64,000 nucleotides of DNA from NCBI GenBank assembly GCA_003255025.1, contig QANY01003934.1:1426001-1490000 (forward strand), in the 5' to 3' direction. This stretch comes from Datisca glomerata. Its lineage: Eukaryota; Streptophyta; Magnoliopsida; Cucurbitales; Datiscaceae. The position numbers and the translations under genes were made by a program. Within the stretch, counting starts at the first letter, position 1. Every line of letters begins with the position of its first letter. Shown piece by piece: positions 11,560-22,987 of the stretch. The notes beneath the pieces were generated by a model. It was not told the origin of the DNA. It ran no database searches and was given only the letters and a program-made list of their open reading frames with translations.

Positions 11560-12784
11560 GAAAAAGAGAGAGGAGTTTAATCATTATTATCAACTTGTTG
11601 GGGATGAATCAAAGTCTCATATGTTTAAATTAATTAAAGTTCCTTATTACATTAAAGTCTCATATGATCATTGTGTTTTGCATAAATCTATTCAAGAGTG
11701 CATCACTAAAATTCTGATCCTTTTGAAGACGTTCTCTCGATGAATGACATAACAAGTAATGGGATATGAGCATCCCAGACATGTACGAGGGCTTGGATTA
11801 GGCTATACTCTGTGAAGTTTTTTTCATACTCCTCGAGTGGACGTTACCGTGGTGCTTCTAGCTCTCAACTGGCTGAAAAAACATACAGTTACGATCGAGA
11901 GTCTTTGGATTGAAGTCTAACTAGACAATGATGACATCTCAAGTAACATTCTTGTTTGAGAAACTTAACAAGTTGAAAGACGTACGTCAAGAAAACAACT
12001 CTTATTGAAGGCTGCCAGAAGAACTAGGTAAAATAAAATACTTACTATTTTTCTTAAGCTTTGTTTGTTTATGATTTACTTCTTAAATAGCTTCATATCA
12101 TGTTATTGTCATGACTTTGAAGTAAGTATGATATTGGTGGTTTTGTTTATGTGATTCAGAAGTTTAGTCTTTTTTGTTCACTTATCTTGAACTGGTATGT
12201 TGGGTATAATATTTGTACTACTTAACTTCATTAGTGTTTCTTTTATGTTTAATTGTTGTGAATATAGTGAAAGATTGATTGAATAATGGATGTTTTATTA
12301 ACTGAGAAATATGTTAGTATTGTTATGAATTTACTGGATATGACTATATTTGCTGGTAAAATTGTGACACGCGCACAAAAACAAGTGTTGTATGAGGCAA
12401 TTTTAAATATATCAACGGTTAAAAATTGACCGATATAGTTTTTTACCATTACCGACGGTTAAAAAACCACCGGTAATAGTTAAATTTTCTCTTTTACTGG
12501 AGGAAAATAACTTTTCTAGTGGTAAAAGAACCGCCAAAAAGAAAAAAGAAATAACAAGGTTGGATACTTAATTAACCGTAGAGAAGTTTCGATCGACAGA
12601 TAAAATCACCGAGAAAGAGAAATTTGTTACTTTTCCGACGGTCCGGTGGTTCCTTTTCCGCCGGCCATCCACCGGTAAAAAACTTTTTCGATGGAGAGAT
12701 CAACAGATTTGTAACCGCCAAAATTGTTTCTCTGACAGTTATGCCCACCGGCGTTGGTAAGGAAAATGTGAATTTCTTATAGTG
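11560..12784 (+). mobile_element. Right half of a CACTA transposon (element C)
   Basis: From 12420 to 12780 there are dense subterminal repeats built on ACCGACGGTTAAAAA, CCACCGGTAA and CCGCCGGCC. The block ends GTGAATTTCTTATAGTG at 12784, whose reverse complement CACTATAAGAAATTCAC is a canonical CACTA terminus. It is preceded by a Ptta-like remnant on the same strand. The base triplet after the end is AGA; no left terminus flanked by AGA was found, so the left limit is only where element-like sequence becomes recognisable. It borders a copia gag remnant on its right. Confidence 0.65.
11690..12030 (+). pseudogene. Ptta/En/Spm-like coding remnant of element C
   Basis: The plus-strand frame near 11755-11830 reads GYEHPRHVRGLGLGYTL, a stop, then SFF. 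This is the conserved RGLGLG.TP.SFF block of CACTA accessory proteins; the same block in element A reads RGRLRGLGHGATL. Around it are further degraded coding-like words and a possible coiled-coil tail (FEKLNKLKDVRQENN, about 11960-12000), then an intron-like T-rich stretch. No continuous frame survives. Confidence 0.55.
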
Positions 12785-13128
12785 AGAATATCTACAAAGG
12801 TTTCATATGATCTAGACAAGGAATGCAGTAGATCATACATATTCTTTCCTTCAGCCATTTTGTACATGAATTTTGCCTACTGGGCAGGGTTTTAGTCATA
12901 TCAATACTTTCAGTTTGAGCCATACCACAGCTAGAATCTTAATTCATTTTAGTGATTTCCTTAAGAACTTTATCACAGACTAAAGATCTGTGTACCATAA
13001 GCTTTCTTCATTATATCATTCTTTTCTTCATTGTACAGGTATGCGACCTTTTTCCCCAAGTGCTCCATCAAGGCCTTGGTTTCCCAGCAAGGCTTACATC
13101 TTCATTTTTCAAATTGCAAAATCATCAA
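12785..13128 (-). pseudogene. Degraded copia gag fragment
   Basis: The minus strand holds words typical of copia Gag: YKMAEGKNM, LLHSLSRSYETFVDIL (about 12860-12787) and, upstream, TKALMEHLGKKVAYLYNE (about 13085-13035), separated by stops. In copia Gag the first block corresponds to the segment ...LPPSYE.F... before the zinc knuckle. It may belong with the copia leader and LTR at 17359-17970, the reversed CACTA block having separated them, but no target duplication proves that. No zinc knuckle is present because the fragment ends at element C. Confidence 0.4.
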
Positions 13129-13129
13129 T

Positions 13130-16100
13130 ACCATCGAACTATAAAAAGACTTTTTATAATGTTCCGAAAAATTCTTTCAGTCTAAAACCCTATAAATACC
13201 TTATTTTTATAGAGTTTTTTACCATCTATAAAAAACAATGTCTTTTATAGGGATTCTTGCCCCTATAACAAACCAGGTCTTTTATCGTGGTATACACATA
13301 GCTATAAAAATCCAGGTATGTTATAGCATTTTCTACCCCTATAAAAAAAACCAGGTAATTTATAGGATTTTCTGCAACTATTAAAAACTAGGTCTTTTAT
13401 AGGATATTTGTCTCTATAAAAGTCTACTTTTTATAACAGCGATAGACTGTTATTAAATTTTATAATCTATCAAATTTTATAATGTAACTTTAATACGCCT
13501 ATAAGAAATAGCATTTTTATTCTAAAATTAAATGTATTCATAAAGAAAAAGAAACCTTTAAATAACAATGTATATAATAAAATGAATTCTTAAAAATCCT
13601 TTCTTAGAAAGTACAAATATCAATAAGTATTTTTCAAGTTTCTACTTAAAGTAATCATCTGCAATCTAATTTATAAATATAAAAAATTATTATTTCTGAA
13701 AATGACATGTCTCCTCCAAAATATTCCAACCAAAAGAAGTCTTGTATCACAAAACGAGCTTTCTTTCCATCCTTTTATGGTGTGAGCTTGCAAAAGATAT
13801 TGAAATCAACTTTGAAGATAAAACTATCCAGAAAAAAGGACTGTAATGACATTCAAACGAGCATCTCCATATTATTGGGTATAATCTCATGTGACATCAA
13901 GTGAACATTCCACCCACTTTCTTACTTTAAGAAATCATTGCTACTTAAATCAATTGAGCAAATTTCGATTTGATAGTCATATGTGTCTACTGTTTTAACA
14001 CAAAGTTTGAGCTCCCAATAAAAGTGAAAATGATAGCACATCAAGAGGATTAAAAAAGTTTAAGATTTGTTATTGACCCAAGCTCTGTACATCAAAACAA
14101 ATCATTTCAATACAATACAATACAATATTGAAAACAAGAAGTTAAGACTGATTTAGTTTTTTGAAAAAGTTGATGAAATCTAAAATTGCAACAGAATCAT
14201 TCTCGATAATCCTATAACAATGCCAAAAGACAAAACAAATCAAGTAACCAAACAAAGAAATAGCTAATAATCACGTTTCAGTACAAAATTATCACTCCCC
14301 AGAATTGTCCTCAAAGGAACAATTAACTTTACTTTTTAGTTTCACAGCCGCGACAATTCAACATGGAAGACTTCACGATTACTGTGATGATACATACCAG
14401 AAAAGGTATTTCAAAAGATAACACATCACGCAGAATTCTATGCTACCCATGTCATCAAAGGAGATATGAAGTCCATATATAAAGAAACCAAACGTATGTG
14501 ATGCAGCGGTTAAATAAAATAATTGAATTGGAGTACATATCGCTCCGTCTGTATCGGATCATGAAATAAAATAATATTGAATTGGTTTTCTATTCTTACT
14601 GTTTCTCTTTATACTCATTTGTAGCTCTGTCAAGTTCAAACATAAAATGTACTAAGTGAAATGTTTCCATTGTTAATAATTGTTATAAGGTTGAGAATGA
14701 TAATTAATACCTATTAAGATGCACCCAATCTTTATCTATTGCAAACCATTACAAGAATAAACAATATATCAAATTTGTACTAATCCTTATATTTATGCTA
14801 AAATTGGATAAAGTAAAAATATATGATCCACAATATATAAATTAAATAAGATATACAAGAAATCTGCAATTATGCAAATCCTTCTAAGGCTTGATATGAT
14901 TGGGCGTTTGTCTTGGTTTGTGAAATGTACACTCCACCAAGGTTGAACGAGGAAGATACAAAGGAAAAACTATAAATATATATGTCGTCCCAAGCTTGAG
15001 GTCATATGTGTTGCCTAGTGACATTTAATAAAGACATTAGAGTAGTAGTCGGTTTGAAAAACTAACAAATTAAGTGCTAATGAGTCGTGACTTCAAAGTA
15101 TACAACTATGTTAGTTGTAGCTAGCATTTGCAAGATGAGGGTGAATAAATGGTAAAGGTAGGAGCTTTGGTAACCAAGAAAGGGGATTTTGATAAAGAAA
15201 TGGGTGACAACAAGCATGGATCAAATTCAATTGACTTTACTATGAGAGTCCAATAACAAAAATTTGAGAGTGCAGGAACTAAATTTGTTAGAAAAAATGT
15301 GTTAGGATACTGTGGCCAAATAGCCAAAGTGCATAGTGAGTCTTCACTCTTAACATTCTTCTAAAGGAGGTCTCTGCAACGCCATATAAAGAGTCTTTTA
15401 TTTTATTAAAGTTTATAAACCTAAGTTGAAACTAAACTAATGATAAATATGGTCAAATGAAGCTACTGTACTAGAAAAAGAAAAATAAGATGAATCCATA
15501 TCAATGTCCGGATCCTATTGAGTGTATGAAAATAATAATAAAAGAGAGAAATCTTAGCTTATTCCAAAGGATAAACCTTTCTCCATTGTAGAAGTAGAGT
15601 GTATATAGCAAAATCTAGTAAAGAAAAGACGTTAGGGAAAAACTCGTTGAGGAATCAAATCCAAAGAGGACCACTTAGTCGTCGCTACTAACCAAATACA
15701 GGTATGTGCTAAAGAATATGCCGTATGAAAACAAGTCTTTTCATCAACTATATAAAGGATTGAAACCCTAATGATGATCATCAAGGAATGAATAAAGTTA
15801 AGTTAAATGTAGAGATGTATTACATGACAATTACTTCTTTGGCAGTTAGCAATGTGGGTAGTCGAATTGATTAATTAGCTTCATTCCCATGGCTGCCTAG
15901 TCAAGCTAGCTCACTACCAAAGGTGATTTGCATGGCGATACAAATTCAATTCAATTTTTCATTTTACTTTACACAATAATAAAAACAACTCTTACAGAGC
16001 CACTAACATGGATCAAATTCAATTGCAGCTAACAACAGCACTGTATAAAGGTTTAAAATTGAGTCTAAGCCATGTGGACTAAAAGTTTCTTTAGATATAT

Positions 16101-17310
16101 CGAACCAATCTATACTATATGATTCAAACATCATTAACACAAAAGAAAAGAGAGATGTTGTAGAAAAGCTCAGAAATTTTCAAACCTTACTGTCAAGGCA
16201 ATGGCTTTGAGTTCCAATCAAAGGCCCTTTCTCCATTAATTGAAAATTCACATTTTTCAGATTTGTATATTTCATCCCCAAAACATGTCATTAGAGGTCA
16301 CAAAGTTCCCAAGCAGTGTACCAAAACTTGTTTATTCGTAGGTAATTATACAACTGAAATTTTATATATCGAGAGTTAATTGAGATATGATTGAAAAGTT
16401 ATACCCCTAAGCCCCTATGCTCAAACAAAGCTGACCGAATTGGACAGACGGAATATACAGATTCGATAAGAAAAGAAAAAACAAAGAAAATAAAAGAATT
16501 CTTAAAAAAAAGCGGATGTAATATACATAATCAATTAAAGAGAGCAGAAAATGCCAACAAGACTAAACTTAACAACATCAAACCCTAATATTCAGCAACA
16601 CCAAAGAAAATAAACTCTTCAAAAAAATAAAAGAAAGGAAAGAAACATAATCGGAGATGGCGTTGACTTACTGACGAAGAGGGAGGAATCTCAGAACTCC
16701 AGATTTCCTTTCCGCACAAAAATCCCTTATGGTTGTTCTTAAAGCTCTTGTGATAACTCAGCCTAGCCCTAGCGATAACTCACCAGAAAGATCTTCGAAA
16801 TCTCACACCGTTTAAAGGGAATAGAGCACGCGATAGGAGATAATGACTTGAGACAGATTGGGTCAGAGAGTGAGAAAGCGACAGAGAGATAAGAGAATGC
16901 GCCAGAGAGAGAGGCGAGAAAGATAAGAGAGAAGAGACACGAAACAAGAGAAGCTTCAGCCTTTAGGTTTTAAATTCAGAAGCTTTAGAAGAGAGAAGTA
17001 TGAGAAGCTTCGAGTTTCAGAAGCTTTAGGGTGAGAGACGATTTGAGAGAGACAGAGTGACATCGTTGAGGCAGCTTCGAGCTTAGGAGAGAGCCCTGGC
17101 GAAGAGAGAGACAAAGTGACATAGTTGAGGAAGCTTCGAGCTTAGCGAGAGAGATCCACCATCGCGAAGAGAGAGACAATGTGTAGCAGCGAAGAGACAG
17201 TGAAGAGAGAGACGAAGTGTGGGAGGAGTGCCGAAATGTGAAGTTCACCTGGAATGAATTTTTTGGCCTTCATTTCATGTTAATTTAGAGTTAATTTTGG
17301 GGGAGTGAAA
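13130..17310 (-). mobile_element. Reversed CACTA-like block (element G), ends not preserved
   Basis: 13130-13470 is a subterminal repeat region (CTATAAAAAACAATGTCTTTTATAGGG and variants, here split by line: core TCTTTTATAGGG). In reverse complement it is collinear with the right end of element A at 26440-26760. At the other side, 16860-17230, the minus strand is a CT-rich leader like those of the other CACTA elements. Both sides therefore agree on a minus orientation. The CACTA terminus expected left of 13130 is missing, and the right side runs into a poly-C tract. I recognised no Ptta exon between 13500 and 16800; that stretch is A+T-rich with only short frames. Confidence 0.42.
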
Positions 17311-17318
17311 TGTGAACA

Positions 17319-17356
17319 CCCCCCCCCCCCCCCCNACCCCCCCCCCCCCCCCCCCC
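17319..17356. repeat. Poly-C tract containing an ambiguous base
   Basis: A run of C is interrupted by NA at 17335-17336. Homopolymers of this length often mark an assembly or sequencing problem. It lies exactly between the CACTA-like block and a copia leader, so the junction itself is uncertain. Confidence 0.9.
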
Positions 17357-17358
17357 TA

Positions 17359-17970
17359 ATTATTGAAGTGCTGCCATCTCAGAAATTTTATCGCACTTTC
17401 AGAGCTCTTATTTGCTCTCTTCTGGAACTTCAATGCTTATTGTAGAGAACAAACAACCGTATCAATGCTTTGATATCAATTTGTTATGATTTTTTCAGCT
17501 AACTAGAGGTAACAAGAAAATAAAGAAAGATAACTTAAAAACAAAACACAAGAAATCATACTAATTCGATCGGTTCACAAAGCACGAAGCTACATTTAGT
17601 TGCTAGTTAACAATACACTATCCATTAGAAATCAGAGTGCAGAGATACTACAAGAGTAATTCAAGGTTAATTTCTAAAAAAATGCAAAATACAGAAGAAA
17701 AATACTCTCATATTCATGATTGAACTTTGTCACCAATTTTCTCTATGCCAAACACCCTCATGCACAATCATCACCCTCTTTCCGCTCACTCACTCTCCTC
17801 CATCTAACTTTGAAGCTTTAATAACCAAGGAAAAACGAGATACCTTACGACCCATCGGGGGCCTTCCACGAGCAACTAGTAACGGCTGAGAAGCTTTTAG
17901 ACAAGACCCCCAGCTCACTAGCTTTAGGTCAGCACCAAGTTAGTAGAAACAAACTCAAGTTGTGTCAACT
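17359..17970 (-). mobile_element. Copia leader, primer-binding site and 5' LTR (partial element)
   Basis: On the minus strand, TGATATCAAAGC (about 17484-17473) resembles the initiator-methionine tRNA primer-binding site TGGTATCAGAGC used by plant copia elements. Next to it, starting near 17487 on the plus strand, is TGTTATGATTTTTTCAGC, taken as one edge of the LTR. An ATG with a very short frame (17372-17360) would be the gag start. The LTR seems to run to element A at 17971; its other edge and a partner LTR are not visible. Confidence 0.42.
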
Positions 17971-18189
17971 CACTATAACAGAAAATGTCTTTTATAGGAC
18001 TAAGTTAGGAGTCTTTAAAAGTTCTGTAGAAGACCTTGAAAAAAAAGGACCTCAACAATTATATGTTGTTATATAGTACAAAACGACGTCCTTTAAGGCA
18101 AAAAAATGCAATAAAAACTAGGCGCTAAAATGAAATTTTTCATGAAACCCCGTGCCTCACTTTACCAATCCCCCTAGCTTAACCCGCGT

Positions 18190-18469
18190 CTCTCTCACAG
18201 TAGCTCTCTCGCTGAACCTCTGTCTCTGAGTTCACTCTTGAAACTCACATGTATGTCTTCTCACCAACGAGAGCTCTCTCGCAGCTCACTCTTGAAGCTC
18301 ACAATAGCTCGTCTCGAGAACCTCTCTCTCTCTCAGCACTCTCGTTACTCTCTCTTTCAGCTTCAATGCATATTTCCATCACAGCAGCAAGCTCTCTGTC
18401 GCAACTCTCACTCTCTCAGCTCTATCTCCCAGCTCTCTGCTACTTTGATTTCGCAGCTCAGAACAAGAG
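18190..18469 (+). other. CT-rich first exon/leader of element A
   Basis: A pyrimidine-rich leader (TCTCTCTC, GCAGCTCTC repeats) ends with GAACAAGAG followed by a consensus donor GTAAGG at 18470. Two overlapping frames of 74 and 96 codons are Ser/Leu-rich artefacts of the repeat. Just upstream, AAACGACGTCCTTTAAGG (about 18081) recalls the AAACGACGTCGTTT palindrome in the same position of element J. Downstream, GATTTCTGGGCATGCAG occurs twice (about 18569 and 18607), giving two tandem acceptor-like sites. Confidence 0.5.
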
Positions 18470-20888
18470 GTAAGGGTTTCATTCTCAAATTCTTGTTTGA
18501 TTTTAGTGATTTTCGTCTGATTTTATGACTTTTGAGTTTTTCTGAGTTGATTAGGGTCTGTGTTCCCGATTTCTGGGCATGCAGTAAGTTTGAAATGACA
18601 ACCTCTGATTTCTGGGCATGCAGCAAGTTCAGGTTTATGTATCTTTAAGACTTCAAGTAATGGAATCATTGTTAGTGTTTGTATGATTGATTTCATTTTA
18701 GGTTTTTGTTATCTTGTACTGCTTGTGTTTTCCTTTTTGTACTCTGGAAGTGGGCTGTGATAAATTTTGGTTAATCTATCTTGTGAAAGCATATTTTCAG
18801 CAAGTGGTGGTCCAATCTGTTTTTGATGTTTATTCAAATATGTTAATCTAAATAACAAATATCTTACCAAATGGAGATATTCTTTCGCCTTTTTAGTCTT
18901 AATTTTTGTAACTACCTTTGTTCAGTTTGTAGCTTACAATCTACAGTTCCAAACATGGGGATTTGTAGAAGTTATTATTCGCATCATATGTGTTGTTTTT
19001 GCTCGGTTTGCCTTAATAGTTCTTAGCTCATTGTTATTAATGGTTGATTTTCATTGCCCTTTGACTTCCACTTTCAGTTTGGTCTTCATTTTTTATATGT
19101 CAATACATGTAGTTTAGATTGGCCTGTCTACGTAAAGAATAATATTTAGTGGCTAGATTGCTAGTATTTATTTATAAAAGCATATCTTTAACCTATCTAG
19201 GAGATGGGTGAAAGAATGAAAAAATACAGATTTAAGCATGCATTTTAATCTTTGCTTGTCAAATTATATTCACATCTCTTTGCTTTTCTAGCATGATAGA
19301 AACCTATAAAACACTTGTCTCACGGTAGTAGTTGGATAGCGGTCACATGAAGTATTGCTTTTTTATTTTGGTTGAGACCCTAATTTTACATGCATCTTGG
19401 AGAAGTAAGACATAAAACCAGCTAAATACATGTTGGGAGGTAGGAAGACAAAAGACATGCATTGTCATAGTAGTTGGTTGCAATAGTCGGGCATTACCAA
19501 ATAAGTTATCTGTAATGGGGGTGTCTTTCGCCACGACTGTAGTGTGTTTATGTCAGAGTTTTTATAACTACAACTTTTGTAAAGGAATTGACTCAAGAAG
19601 TACTTTTAGTGTTAATCACATTGTAATTGGAAGTTGAATAGTTTTTTTTCCTTATCATGGTGAGTCTTCTTCTTTCCTAATAGCTTCATACTGGATCAAT
19701 GAAAACTAACATGGTTCTGATCTCTGAAGTTGGATGATACTTTTACATGGATGATAGTTGGATCTTATGAGTTCGGAGTTTAGTTGATTAGCTGTCTTTG
19801 GATTTACTTTTTTGGTTACTAGTTTTCCTTTCATAGGAGAGAAATAATGGATTTTTGGTCATTATTTGGCTTGATTTATGTGCTAATGGATTTTAGCTGG
19901 TATGTGGTTGGTTGCATGATGATTGGAAGAGCTTTTAAATTGGCTTCTTCCATTTTTGATATTGGTTGCAAGTGGTTTGATAGTATGAGATGTCATGTTC
20001 TGTTTATTTATGCGTTTGCCATTCTTTTATGGGATGCTAAAATAAATTTGGGTTGGCTATTGTTTCCTTATTTAAATCAGAAGTAGTATGTTATCTTATG
20101 ACCATATGGATTCCCAAACTGCCAATTAGGTGGTAAACTACTTGACCATTTGTGTTACCTTTAAATTAGGATCTTACTATGATGTATATGTATACTAGAT
20201 ATGATATCCATTTGTGTTACCTTTAAAATTGACATTTTAATAAGGGTGCATCATTTGTGTCGCCTTTAAAACTGGCAATTTCTTAACTTATAATGAGGTT
20301 GAAGCCAGAGCATGACAGGTAATATCCATATTTAGTTCGACTAAACTGCAAAACTTGGTTTGCTCACTTGTTCATCAACTTGAAACCTGGCTTACAACAT
20401 CTTATTATGTATCCTGGTTTAACTTCTCTTTTGTAGAATCAGTGAACTATCTTAGATAAAAGTAACTTTGTATGGTAATTTTTTAATGATCATTTTGGTA
20501 AGTTATCACAAATGACTATCTGACAACAACATGTAGTTTAGTGCTTTCTTATTCATCTTGTGAATCTAATTTACAAGAATAAAATGAACTATCTTAGAAT
20601 AAAATGAACCATATGTTTTGCCACATATGATGCATAGCTTAGATATGAACTATAATAGTCATCGTTCTAATAAAATTATAACTTAGACAAAAAATGACAA
20701 ACTAACATAGGATGTTTATTGATTAAATTGTCATTTTATATGAATAAATTTTTTTGTTAATAACAAAGCTACTTGCGTATGTACAAGAGGGTTGCTCGTT
20801 TGGATGAGGACATGGTGATCCATTGTAGTAATTTATGCTTACAGTATTTTATTATTTGTATTTACTTTTGGCTTGTATTTTCTTTCAG

Positions 20889-21765
20889 AAGAATAGTGCT
20901 GAAGATCCAGATTCTATAACTAGGAGAGATGTGTGGATCGACGCCCACAAGAAAAAGAATGGTGAGTAAACTCAACAGTTGTTGATACTATTGTACGTAA
21001 GTGTAATTCCGTAATGTTCTTACTAGTTTAGTTTGTTGTCTTAATCATATATTGTATACATGTTTAATCTTCTAGAGTAAATTGAAAGAACTAAGTGAGG
21101 AAAGGGCATTGACTTCTGTACATGATATTAGAGAGGATGTGGTTTCTAAAGTTCTTGGTCCTGATAGAAGAGGACGATTGAGGGGACTAGGCCATGGAGC
21201 TACATTGACCAAATATTCTCTTTTTGTACAAAAAGATGATAATATGAGGAAAATTGAACAAAAATTTAAATCACATGAGAAAGAGTTGAAGGAGTCGCGA
21301 GGCATTGTCAATGAGTTAGTAAAAAATAATGTAAGTCTTAATATAAAAATTGTAATAAGTTTTAAATAGTTATGCTTTTTAACACTCTTCTTATGATGTA
21401 AGGTCCGACTAAATGAAGAACAATCAAATACAACTATGCATTCTCCAATGGTAATAACATATTTCACACACCAACATGTACATGATTATGTTACTAGTTT
21501 TTATTATCATATATATGATTGACAAATTTGTTTATCATGCATTGTTGAAGAGTGTAAATGATAACTCACACTTGACAAAGTGTAAGGTATTGGATTGGCT
21601 TGGATCGGGGGATATTGTTGCTGAAGGACGTTGGTTGTTGAGTGCAATACGAGTTTGGATGGACGTTGTCAATAAACCTGGAGCATATCTATGGAGGTCT
21701 ACGACCAACATTGAAGAAGCCTTAGGAAGTAAGGTTGCATGGCCTGCGAAAATGGCCATCATGGG
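20889..21765 (+). pseudogene. Plant transposase (Ptta/En/Spm)-like gene of element A, four exons
   Basis: The exons have good borders: 20889-20961 (acceptor TTTCAG, donor GTGAGT; SITRRDVWIDAHKKKN), 21076-21330 (donor GTAAGT; VVSKVLGPDRRGRLRGLG, then the Lys/Glu-rich coiled-coil-like KIEQKFKSHEKELKES), 21403-21450, and 21551-21765 (KVLDWLGSGDIVAEGRW, DVVNKPGAYLWRSTTN, EEALGSKVAWPAK, donor GTAAGT). This order is that of CACTA accessory proteins of the Ptta/En/Spm type. Joining exon 1 to exon 2 gives an early stop, and the VHH..LGP segment before VWMDV is deleted compared with the copy at 4379-4572. I therefore score it as a decayed gene. A last exon may lie at 22700-22860 (acceptor TTTTAG). Confidence 0.7.
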
Positions 21766-22987
21766 GTAAGTTCGAAGTAACCCCCTGCCTCGATTCTTAC
21801 AATAGTTCTTGTTTTATTAGTTGGTTTGGCTATTGTTTGTTGTAGATTTGTATATGCATTGAATTGCTTTTTGTGTGCATGCTATATTCTAAAGAAATAC
21901 ATGGTTATTTCACTAGGTTAGTTATAATTAAACCGTAATGAAGTTTTGAGAAATTGATTTATAGGATGAGTGTTAGTTCTTTGTGTTAGTCTACTGCAAG
22001 CTTTGTAGTCCTAATTCAGATAACAACGTAATGTCATCAGAAATCAATATACTTACCGTGTACAAGTTTCTTATGCAAGTTATACTATCTATTTAATATT
22101 AGTGATGTGAAAACTTCATCCTTTTTTGTGAAATGAATTTTATGGAATAAGATAAAATAGCTAAAATGAACCATCAAATAGTTTTTTGGGATTTCGAAAA
22201 TGCTCATAACAAAATTTGGTAAAGCTAATGCTACTAACTTTAAAAGTATTTCTTTACCTCCAATTAACAGCAAATTAGCCTTCCATCAATCTTTTTTAGC
22301 CTATGTTTTTTCCAAGAGCAGTGCATACATAGCTGCCTAAGATCACCCCCAAGTTGTAGGCAGACCCTAGTCCTCTTGTCTAGTAGATACATTTTGTAAG
22401 AGTATGAGTGTTATGAAGAATTAAGATTATTGATAATGTCTTGAGAAAATTCTTTGTTAGCCAATTAGCCATTTCGCTATTGTCTTTACTTTCTTTCTCA
22501 AAGTGACCTAACAATATTTATAATCCTGGAGTTTTTGACAAATTATGTGATGAATGAATTTTGGAGATTAAATTATGTGAACTAATATTGAAATATATGT
22601 TGTGATAACTATGCATCCGTGGCTTATATATCTCATGGATGACGTAAACTTTAATTGTTTAAAATTGATGGTTTATTTTAATTGTTTTATCTTATTTTAG
22701 ATCTGCTGTTGAAGTGGATAATTTTCTTGTTGGATTAGTATATTCTGGTTTCTCTACGAAAAATAATATTGGAACGGTTTATGTGACCCCCTCTCCAGGC
22801 CTCACTAATTTCGATATCTTTTACAGGCCCCACCAAAAAAGGATGGAAAGATAACTCATTTTGTGAGACACATCTTCTTTTGATTGGAACATGTTAGGGG
22901 GATGTGTCTTTTTTAGAATTAGTAGTTTTTTCATACTTATAAATCAGGTTTTAAATGACTTTAAGTAGAAACTTGTAAATGACTTGT

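Noticed and set aside
18238..18626. Open frames on both strands around the element A leader
   Set aside because: Low-complexity CT-repeat translations; the region is better explained as an untranslated first exon.
21072..21762. Minus-strand open frames of 131 and 75 codons
   Set aside because: They are shadows of the plus-strand Ptta exons, whose conserved motifs and splice sites are clear.
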